Assembly (NCBI GenBank): GCA_947647735.1
Contig: CANSLJ010000014.1
Location: 37,364-101,363, forward strand
Source: an uncultured bacterium
GTDB taxonomy: Bacteria; Bacillota; Clostridia; Lachnospirales; Lachnospiraceae
Length of the DNA: 64,000 bases
Reading direction: 5' to 3'
Shown: in pieces, positions 25,722 to 32,491 of the stretch
How positions within the stretch are numbered: position 1 is the first letter of the stretch
Layout: each line of letters opens with the position of its first letter
Made by a program: the position numbers and the translations under genes
The notes under the pieces: generated by a model
Seen by the model: only the letters and a program-made list of their open reading frames with translations
What the model was told of the DNA's origin: nothing
The model's database searches: none

Positions 25722-26753
25722 TCACGCGATCATTTCGCTGATCTTTCCTGCCACACCTTCGATATCCATATCGTTTACGTCGGACAATAAGGGAAGGTGC
25801 CTCTCGGGAATACTGCCGGCACCTTTGAACGCACCTGCCACAGCACCTGCCAGAGTGCCGGTCGTGTCACTGTCGTTTCCTGCATTGACCGCAAGATATA
25901 CAGATTTCATCACATCTCCGCCTGCTGCGGCAAGGAAGCCAAATACAGAGGGAACTGTCTCATTTGCATTGATTCCCGTGCCGATAATGTCAGTCATCTC
26001 GGTGACACATTTCTCGAAATCGTTCGAATATTTAACGCCGATCTCAACGGCCAGCTTAATTCTCTCCTCTATACTGGCTCCCGCCGCCTTTCGCGCTATA
26101 TACATAGCCTTGTCGTATCCTTTCCGCGCACCGGTTATTCCGGCTTCTATAACATCAGAAAGGGAAACTCCGTCTGTCATAGCTGTGGAGACGGCAGCCG
26201 CAATGGAAGCCGCGCCCGATAAAGCGATCACGTTATCATGGGCCGGTCTGCACATCAAAATGGAATCGTCGATCGCTTTTTCCATGTTTCCCGGATTGAA
26301 TAAGCCGCAGACCCAGGATTTCATAGCCGCGCCGTTTGTAAGATATCTATTGTCAACAGGCAGATCATCATAAGGCGTTCTTTCCTGCACGACACCCTCA
26401 AGTTTTTCAATCCCAACCGCTGAAGCACGATCGACCCTGGCTGTATAAATTGCGTATTTTTCATTATTCTTCAATTCAAAAAGTGCGTCGATCGCCGCCT
26501 TTTTTGTAACGCCGCCGGCTTTTACAAATTCCACCAGACTGAGATACGATATCGCAAAATCATAGGAAACTGTTCCAGGCGTTATATTCTGCAGCGGAGA
26601 ATCATACGGCATCTCTATATAATCGCGGACAAATTCCCCTTTCCCCAACTCTTCTTTGATCAGATAAGGAGGACGTGTTTCAAGAGGTGCCCCCATAGCA
26701 TTTCCGATAGCAGCTCCAACCATAGCGCCAAGAATTCTATCATACTGTGTCAT
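25722..26753 (-). CDS. ADP-ribosylglycohydrolase family protein, altered metal motif
   Basis: A 343-residue member of the DraG/ARH family, paralogous to its upstream neighbour (LGAMVGAAIGNAMGAPLE at the start; NAGNDSDTTGTLAGAVAGAFKG near the end). The first metal motif, usually TDDx, is SYDF here, while the second acidic cluster is NDSDT. Loss of one aspartate suggests reduced or altered metal binding. Family enzymes cleave N- or O-glycosidic bonds to ribose derivatives. Together with the intact paralogue it may form a heteromer or act on a different linkage. The gap to the next gene is 56 bp. Confidence 0.85.
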   Translation of the reverse strand: MTQYDRILGAMVGAAIGNAMGAPLETRPPYLIKEELGKGEFVRDYIEMPYDSPLQNITPGTVSYDFAISYLSLVEFVKAGGVTKKAAIDALFELKNNEKYAIYTARVDRASAVGIEKLEGVVQERTPYDDLPVDNRYLTNGAAMKSWVCGLFNPGNMEKAIDDSILMCRPAHDNVIALSGAASIAAAVSTAMTDGVSLSDVIEAGITGARKGYDKAMYIARKAAGASIEERIKLAVEIGVKYSNDFEKCVTEMTDIIGTGINANETVPSVFGFLAAAGGDVMKSVYLAVNAGNDSDTTGTLAGAVAGAFKGAGSIPERHLPLLSDVNDMDIEGVAGKISEMIA

Positions 26754-26770
26754 TTCATCATCTCCTTATC

Positions 26771-27784
26771 TCAAATCATTGCGTCAATATCAGCAGCCAT
26801 TTTCTCAAGATCATATCCATTTGCGCTGTTGATCAGATCAAGGTGCGCCTCCGGATAAGCATCCGCGCCATGAAAAGCGCCTACGATATAACCGGCCATA
26901 CATGCAACGGTGTCAGTGTCATCGCCGCCATTGACAGCCATGTAGATCGTATCTAAAGCGTGGCCTTTACATGCGGCAATGAAGCCAAAAGCTGCCGGAA
27001 CGGATTCATAAGCGTAAAGGCCGCATCCGATGATATCCGCGATCCGCCGCATGGCACCTTCAAAATCATCCTGATGACGAAGTCCTATCTCAGCGGCCAG
27101 CGCAATCTTTTTTGCAATATTACAGCCGGCTGCCGGTTTTGCGCCAAGCTCTGCCGCACGAGCGAACCCTTTTTCCGCACCGTAGATTCCCGCTTCAATC
27201 AGTTCCAGATAGGAAACGCCGTCCTCAAATGCCTTTGCAGTCGCAGCGGCGATCGCACAGCCGGCAGACAGAGCGATCGTGTTATCATGCGTGATATGGC
27301 ACATCGTGAGCGCATCCTCAACAGCCGCATCCACATCGCCCGGATTAAATAATCCTGTTATACCCGCTTTCATACCGCCGCCGTTGGTCACTCTCTGGTT
27401 CATGCATAACCTTTCCTGTTTTTCCTGAATTTTTTCACCTCTGAGCCGGGCGATCGTTATTTTTGTTGTGGGCCCCGCACACTGTGAATACAGCGGATCG
27501 CTGTTCCAGTTCAGCAATCCCTCAATGGCAACAGCATCGTTCATCTTCTGCCTTTTTTCGATCATTGCCGCAGCAGTATAATAACCGATCGAAAAATCAT
27601 CTGTTACCATTCCTTTTACAGCACCCTTTAAAAACATGTGATCCGGCAGATCAACGTAGGTTGTCACATTTCCTCCAAACCACTCTTTGATCTGGTCGAG
27701 AGTCATAAACTCGGTAGCGGCACCCATCGAATCGCCGATCGCCGCGCCAAGCAGGCCCCCGAAGATCTTTTCTTTTCGTGTCAT
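26771..27784 (-). CDS. ADP-ribosylglycohydrolase family protein, intact metal motifs
   Basis: A 337-residue DraG/ARH-like hydrolase. LLGAAIGDSMGAATE, GMVTDDFSIGYY (TDDx first metal motif) and VNGGDDTDTVACMAGYIVGAFHG (second metal cluster) are complete, so it should carry a binuclear Mg centre. Known members remove ADP-ribose from proteins, but relatives beside sugar transporters (for example yegU near a nucleoside transporter and sugar kinase in E. coli) point to small-molecule glycosides. Here the PTS context favours a small phosphorylated substrate. The ATG start follows AAAGGAG; 17 bp separate it from the TrpA-like gene. Confidence 0.9.
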   Translation of the reverse strand: MTRKEKIFGGLLGAAIGDSMGAATEFMTLDQIKEWFGGNVTTYVDLPDHMFLKGAVKGMVTDDFSIGYYTAAAMIEKRQKMNDAVAIEGLLNWNSDPLYSQCAGPTTKITIARLRGEKIQEKQERLCMNQRVTNGGGMKAGITGLFNPGDVDAAVEDALTMCHITHDNTIALSAGCAIAAATAKAFEDGVSYLELIEAGIYGAEKGFARAAELGAKPAAGCNIAKKIALAAEIGLRHQDDFEGAMRRIADIIGCGLYAYESVPAAFGFIAACKGHALDTIYMAVNGGDDTDTVACMAGYIVGAFHGADAYPEAHLDLINSANGYDLEKMAADIDAMI

Positions 27785-27804
27785 CAAAACAGACTCCTTT
27801 CCCC

Positions 27805-28530
27805 CTATTTACCGGCTTCCTTAAAACCACTGATCGTTTCAGAGAGAGCATCCGGATCATCATAATCGTCAAAGAGAGAACTGCCTAAAATGAATCCGTC
27901 AGCCCCGGCATCCTTCACAAACCTGACATCGTCATGTGTTCTGATACCCTGCGCGCAGTAAATGGGACGATCTCCACAGAGTTCATGCAGGGTTTTTAAA
28001 CACTCGCGAAGCCTTTCCCTTGTATAACCGGCTTCCACTTCCTCCGGATAAGGCAGGGCCTGCATGATCACATATCCTGTAGCATTTTTTGCTCCATTTA
28101 ATTCCGCTTCTGTCATATAATAGGAAACCTCGGTTATGTTTTTGATCCCGCTTCCGTGGAGTTCTTCTAATATCTCCGGGTCATATTCCCCGATCGTTAT
28201 GATCCCGTCTATCTTATTATCTTTGCAGAAACGGATCATCTTTTTCGTTCCAATGGCGAGCATGTTTTCTTTACAAATGGAAATAAAGATACCGAGATCC
28301 GGATATTTTTTTCTGGTTTCAGCAAGTAACTCCAGATGCTTTTCCATATCAGGACAATTATTGTAGGCATTCACCTCATTCGCAAAACGGTATGCCTGTC
28401 CAATATAGGGATCGGAATAAGGTATTGTCCATTCAATTCCTTCGCATCCCCCCTTTACATAAGCATCAATAACAGACATACAGCCATCCATTGACGGATG
28501 GCCGCTTATCAACCAACACAATGTTTTCAT
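27805..28530 (-). CDS. TrpA-like (beta/alpha)8 lyase, not tryptophan biosynthesis
   Basis: A 241-residue TIM barrel homologous to tryptophan synthase alpha. The first catalytic region reads GIEWTIPYSDPYIG: the glutamate matching TrpA Glu49 is kept, while the position of Asp60 is glycine. The phosphate-binding end, GADGFILGSSLFD, is conserved, so the substrate is probably phosphorylated. No trpB or other trp gene is near; instead it lies in a PTS operon. A retro-aldol cleavage analogous to indole-glycerol-phosphate lysis, using the conserved glutamate, is a reasonable guess. A good AAGGAG site precedes the ATG. Confidence 0.85.
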   Translation of the reverse strand: MKTLCWLISGHPSMDGCMSVIDAYVKGGCEGIEWTIPYSDPYIGQAYRFANEVNAYNNCPDMEKHLELLAETRKKYPDLGIFISICKENMLAIGTKKMIRFCKDNKIDGIITIGEYDPEILEELHGSGIKNITEVSYYMTEAELNGAKNATGYVIMQALPYPEEVEAGYTRERLRECLKTLHELCGDRPIYCAQGIRTHDDVRFVKDAGADGFILGSSLFDDYDDPDALSETISGFKEAGK

Positions 28531-28593
28531 AAAATGCTCCTTATCTTATTCTTGTTCCGGTTAAAAACTCATACTGTAATAAAAAAATATCAT

Positions 28594-28640
28594 GCGATCA
28601 CTGTAGGATATGGTAAACGCCGCCATATCCTACAGATCGC
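28594..28640 (-). terminator. Hairpin between IID and TrpA-like genes
   Basis: A 13-bp perfect stem (CTGTAGGATATGG and complement), extended by GCGATC/GATCGC ends, with a 9-nt loop, lies in the 136-bp gap. On the minus strand a run of seven T follows after about 6 nt. It could partly terminate or stabilise the PTS part of the transcript. Confidence 0.65.
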
Positions 28641-28666
28641 AACTCACTTATCGTTTCATAAAAACC

Positions 28667-29488
28667 TTACATTATGCCCAGTGCAACAAGAAAAATAGTA
28701 GCTGCAAGAGCACCAAATACCAGGTAGAGCGTGTTGACCTTCTTCTTCTTGAGCAGCCAGTAGAACAGGAAGAACGTGCCAAAGCCCAGTATTCCGGGGA
28801 AGATACCATTCAAGATATCATTGAGAGAGGTTAATGCTTCCGGCGGCCCAAAGGTTAATGCCAGATTTACACCGATATTTCCGTAGGTCATTCCTCCAAT
28901 GACGATCAGGCCAAGGATAGACGCCGCCTCCAGAACCTTATTGATCAATCCGGATTCCTGCAGATTAGTTACCGCCGCAGTACCCATTTTGTAGCCGATA
29001 GGAGCAGTGCCAAAGTACATGATGAAAGCAGGAATATTATAGATCAAAGCATAAAGGATCGGCCCTAAAATGCTTCCCTGCGCGGCGAAAGAAATACCGA
29101 CGCCACAGGCAACAATACGAATACAGTTCAGGAACAGGGAATCAAAAACACCTGACAGCGGGCCCATCAATGAAGTTTTCACGGCATTGATGGAGGACGG
29201 ATCCATATCGGGATTCTCTTTTAACTCAACCTCCAATGCGACCAGCAGGCCTCCAAACCAGCTCTTGACCTGGGGTGTACAGAGGAAGAAAGAAAGGTGT
29301 CTCTGAAGCGCCGCACTGAATGCCTCCGGATCGTCCCCCCAGATCTTTTTTAATGCGGGGCCGATCTGCCATACAAGCGGTTTATGAACAAAACGCTCAT
29401 AGTTTACTGAGGTTGCCCCCTGCAGAGCACGCCGTGATATCTGTCTTAAATCTTTTTTAGTGATAATTTCTCTAGAATCAGAACTCAT
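28667..29488 (-). CDS. PTS mannose-class transporter subunit IID
   Basis: A 273-residue IID membrane subunit. The N-terminal ISRRALQGATSVNYERF, the GPLSGVFDSLFLNCIRIV loop and the C-terminal run of membrane helices are typical. It pairs with IIC to form the translocation channel of mannose-class systems. It overlaps the IIC gene by 11 bp, so translation is coupled. Confidence 0.93.
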   Translation of the reverse strand: MSSDSREIITKKDLRQISRRALQGATSVNYERFVHKPLVWQIGPALKKIWGDDPEAFSAALQRHLSFFLCTPQVKSWFGGLLVALEVELKENPDMDPSSINAVKTSLMGPLSGVFDSLFLNCIRIVACGVGISFAAQGSILGPILYALIYNIPAFIMYFGTAPIGYKMGTAAVTNLQESGLINKVLEAASILGLIVIGGMTYGNIGVNLALTFGPPEALTSLNDILNGIFPGILGFGTFFLFYWLLKKKKVNTLYLVFGALAATIFLVALGIM

Positions 29489-30263
29489 TATCGTCCATCT
29501 CCTTTCCTGCCGCGGAAGCCCCGCTAAGCATACTCTTGAAATCGCCGAAATTAAATTTGATCATTATAATGATCACACCGATAAGCGCCAGAGCGATCGT
29601 CGGAAGTTTCAAATACGCTGCACCTACATACCCCAGAAGAAGATAAACAAAATTTTTCTTGTTCATCATGGTTGAAGCCAGCATCGCAAGGCCGATCGCG
29701 GGAAGCACACCGCCTGCGGTAGCCATTCCATTTAAGATAACATCCGGAATCTTATCAATGATAGCCGCAACAGAGTTTGAACCGTAAAGCCATGCGAGGA
29801 ACACCATCAAAAACTTCAGCAGGGCATTCAGGAATCCCTCAAACCACATGACCATATATACCCCTTTCTCATTCGCCTTCGCGGCATAATTGTCAGCGAT
29901 CTTGGATGTGAAGGAGAAGAGCGCCCATAGTACGTTCTGAAGAGATGTGGCCAAAACTGCGATCGGAACTGCCAGAAGCAATGCCGCCTCAGTATCCAGT
30001 CCGGAAGAGATAGCGATCGCAGTTGCCAGAATACTGCTTATGCCGGCATCCGGAGCGATATAAGTACCAATTGTAACAGAACCAAGGAAAAGCGCCTCCA
30101 GTGTAGCACCCAGCAAAAGGCCGGTTTGTAAATCGCCAAAGATCAAACCCACGAGCGGCGCAAGAACGATAGGCCTGTTCAAATACAGAGAACCGACTGC
30201 CCAGTCAAGATGGCAATAAGCTCCCAACAGACCAAGCAAAACTGCTTGAACAAATGTTGACAT
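29478..30263 (-). CDS. PTS mannose-class transporter subunit IIC
   Basis: A 261-residue membrane subunit with repeated hydrophobic segments. Characteristic motifs are LGLLGAYCHLDWAVGSLYLNRP at the N-terminus, LVGLIFGDLQTGLLLGATLEALFLG and IAPDAGISSILATAIAI. AGGAGG precedes the start. It lies downstream of IIB by 105 bp and upstream of IID by an 11-bp overlap. Confidence 0.93.
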   Translation of the reverse strand: MSTFVQAVLLGLLGAYCHLDWAVGSLYLNRPIVLAPLVGLIFGDLQTGLLLGATLEALFLGSVTIGTYIAPDAGISSILATAIAISSGLDTEAALLLAVPIAVLATSLQNVLWALFSFTSKIADNYAAKANEKGVYMVMWFEGFLNALLKFLMVFLAWLYGSNSVAAIIDKIPDVILNGMATAGGVLPAIGLAMLASTMMNKKNFVYLLLGYVGAAYLKLPTIALALIGVIIIMIKFNFGDFKSMLSGASAAGKEMDDNEF

Positions 30264-30368
30264 GATAATTTCCTCCTTTAATTTGATATAAAATATATAC
30301 TACAAAAAACTTCTGAACTTACCCCCGCATCTACCACCTCCATCTCCCCTCAAAGCACAAAACAGAAA

Positions 30369-30833
30369 CTAAAGAACTTTTGCCAAAGGAGTCGCGGGCG
30401 CGGTGGGAATCGTCTGCAGATAGACATTGTATCCCTCGCCCGCAAGCTCCTTCAACATGGTTCTCTGTTCGCTCGTGATATGAACATGTGTACTCAGCGG
30501 TTCCGTCCCTTCACGTTTTACCGTCCTGCCAAGGTTAAGCTCTTTTACTGCGTCACAGCCCTTCATCAGGCGGTAGGCGGCTGTTACACTGTCTACTACA
30601 ATAAAAAGTTTGTACTTGTCCGTCACGCCGCTGTTAATTGCCTTTATGGAATCCTCAACATTTTTGATCACTAATTTGATACCTGCAGGCACGCTTATTT
30701 TAGCCGCTGTAATCTCCAGCGGTGTCATATTATCCTTCGCGATCAGAATACAATCCGCTCCGATCGTGTTCGTCCATGTGGCGGCAACCTGTCCATGGAT
30801 CAATCTGTCATCAACTCTCATTAACTTAATCAT
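30369..30833 (-). CDS. PTS mannose-class transporter subunit IIB
   Basis: A 154-residue cytoplasmic phosphotransferase. RVDDRLIHGQVAATWT at residues 5-20 carries the active-site histidine. The strand order and the central PAGIKLVIKNVEDSI match the family. The start at 30831-30833 is chosen for the AAAGGAG site 8 nt upstream; the frame extends six codons further to a non-ATG codon. It accepts phosphate from IIA and passes it to the sugar carried by IIC/IID. Confidence 0.93.
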   Translation of the reverse strand: MIKLMRVDDRLIHGQVAATWTNTIGADCILIAKDNMTPLEITAAKISVPAGIKLVIKNVEDSIKAINSGVTDKYKLFIVVDSVTAAYRLMKGCDAVKELNLGRTVKREGTEPLSTHVHITSEQRTMLKELAGEGYNVYLQTIPTAPATPLAKVL

Positions 30834-30867
30834 GTTTATCACTCCTTTCAATTATTAAGAAAAAAAC

Positions 30868-31296
30868 TTAAAATGAATCAAGCTCGCCATCCTCCTCGAC
30901 AAGTTGATTAACATACACAATGGAAGCTCTCGCGTTATCGATCATTTCCTCTATCATTTCCTCAGTGAGCTCCTCGGGAGCAAAAACAAACTGCATCAGA
31001 AGCCCGAGATTCAGTCCGGCGATCAGATGAAAGGGCCTTCGCTCTGTTAATTTGATGAATTCATTGCATACACTGCCTCCAAGAAGGTCGACCAGAACAA
31101 TGACCTGCTCGTCCTCCGGGAAAGAATCCAACAACTCCATAAGCCTGCCTGAGATCTGAGTCTCACCGTCCTCCATATCACCATCGACGTACGCACAAAA
31201 GTAAGTGATATTTTTTTGTTCCCCGCATATCAGCTTTATGGAATCCAAAATTCCTTTTGCAAAATTTCCATGTGTCGCTACTATGATATTAGCCAT
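30868..31296 (-). CDS. PTS mannose-class transporter subunit IIA
   Basis: A 142-residue IIA protein with the phosphohistidine near residue 9 in VATHGNFAKGILDSI and the LVDLLGGSVCNEF motif in the middle. Acidic residues dominate the C-terminus. It is the first gene of the operon on the minus strand, divergent from the GntR gene. Unlike many mannose-class operons, no LevR-type sigma-54 activator is near, and the GntR protein probably controls it. Confidence 0.93.
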   Translation of the reverse strand: MANIIVATHGNFAKGILDSIKLICGEQKNITYFCAYVDGDMEDGETQISGRLMELLDSFPEDEQVIVLVDLLGGSVCNEFIKLTERRPFHLIAGLNLGLLMQFVFAPEELTEEMIEEMIDNARASIVYVNQLVEEDGELDSF

Positions 31297-31442
31297 TCCC
31301 TCTCTCCAAACCTTTCTTTATCAGATCATTCCAATTTCAAATACTATTATCAAATCTCGAATCATTCGGTATTCCTCTTTGACTATATTTTGTTACATTT
31401 GCATATTATTTTCAATAGTTTTACCCCGTTTTTGTCCAATTT

Positions 31443-31477
31443 GCCAGTGGTATGACTATCAACTGCATACCACTGGC
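31443..31477. promoter_or_regulatory. Perfect inverted repeat, likely GntR operator
   Basis: A perfect 12-bp inverted repeat (31443-31454 and 31466-31477; half GCCAGTGGTATG) with an 11-bp spacer lies in the divergent gap, upstream of the GntR promoter. GntR proteins with a UTRA domain bind such GTAT-containing palindromes (family knowledge). It is the only strong dyad in this gap. Confidence 0.7.
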
Positions 31478-31494
31478 CGAGAGATACCTTTTAT

Positions 31495-31523
31495 TTGACA
31501 ACAAAACCGATTAAAATTATAAT
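31495..31523 (+). promoter_or_regulatory. Consensus promoter of the GntR gene
   Basis: A perfect TTGACA (31495-31500), 17-bp spacer and perfect TATAAT (31518-31523). The start codon follows 58 bp later. Confidence 0.85.
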
Positions 31524-31581
31524 GAAAACAGAATGAGATATTACAGATTCCGGCGCCGTCTGGCTGCAGGAGGAGTTTTTG

Positions 31582-32310
31582 ATGAAAGATATGCCCTTAT
31601 ACAAGACAATTTATGAGGATCTGCGGAAAAAGATCGAGGATGGCACCTACGCGGAAAACGACGCCCTTCCGTCAGAGCGCGTTCTGTGTCAGATGTACCA
31701 TGTAAGCAGATCTACCATGCGTTCCGCTCTGGATGAGCTGTACCGCAACAACTATATTGTGAAATCACACGGCAACGGAAATTTTATCAAACCGAAGATG
31801 TTTGAGCGAAAAATGACGAAATTTAACTCGTTCACGACCAGCCTGGAAGCGCAACATACTCTGATCAGGAACCTGATCATAGATTATGAAGTAGTTACAA
31901 CAGACAAATATCTCGACTCACTGACTCTGCCCATGCCGGATTTCGCGGCAAATATCCGTTGGCATAAGCTGACAAGGCTGAGATCCGCAGAAGACACCCC
32001 TCTTATGATCGAGACAAACTATTTTCCCCAATGGCGTTTTTATGAGATCGATACCAACGTTCTGGGCGACACTTCCCTGTACGGATATCTCAGGAAAAAC
32101 TATAATATGGAAATTACGGATGCCAACGAATTATTATCGCCGCTGCTTCCCAACAACCGCGAGCGGACCCTGCTGCAGATTTCGAGAAATATTCCCTGTA
32201 TGCTGGACGAACTCTTTTGCTACGAGAGGAAAAATCTGATCGCAATTCACCACACAGTCGTTCGGGGAGACAAATTCAAGTTTCAGTCCTCATCCTATGT
32301 GAATGGATAA
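31582..32310 (+). CDS. GntR family regulator (HutC/UTRA type)
   Basis: A 242-residue regulator. The winged helix lies in residues 5-70 (YKTIYEDLRKKIEDGTYAENDALPSE, then HVSRSTMRSALDELYRNNYI and a KSHGNGNFI wing). The UTRA ligand domain covers about 90-235 (RWHKLTRLRSAEDTPLMIETNYFP). It probably binds a phosphorylated or free sugar derivative and represses the divergent mannose-class PTS operon. The ATG at 31582 follows GGAGGAG. Confidence 0.93.
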   Translation: MKDMPLYKTIYEDLRKKIEDGTYAENDALPSERVLCQMYHVSRSTMRSALDELYRNNYIVKSHGNGNFIKPKMFERKMTKFNSFTTSLEAQHTLIRNLIIDYEVVTTDKYLDSLTLPMPDFAANIRWHKLTRLRSAEDTPLMIETNYFPQWRFYEIDTNVLGDTSLYGYLRKNYNMEITDANELLSPLLPNNRERTLLQISRNIPCMLDELFCYERKNLIAIHHTVVRGDKFKFQSSSYVNG

Positions 32311-32341
32311 GCCAAAAACAAAGAGGTGAATCATAAGCCTA

Positions 32342-32368
32342 CCGCATCCATGTATAAACCGGATGCGG
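32342..32368. terminator. Hairpin between the GntR and vanT genes
   Basis: An 8-bp stem (CCGCATCC with GGATGCGG) with an 11-nt loop lies in the convergent gap. The following T content is low, so terminator strength is doubtful. Confidence 0.4.
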
Positions 32369-32491
32369 CAGAAACCGTTTAATATTCCAGAGTTCCAGAC
32401 TATTCTCCTTCAAAAGAAAACTTAAAAATCCCTGCCTTTCCTAAACCGCACTTCCGCTCATCCTGCCCGGCATCCAAAAGTGAACGACACC

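Noticed and set aside
27805-28530. Genuine tryptophan synthase alpha chain
   Set aside because: No trpB or trp operon is nearby, the second catalytic acid position is glycine, and the gene is inside a PTS operon.
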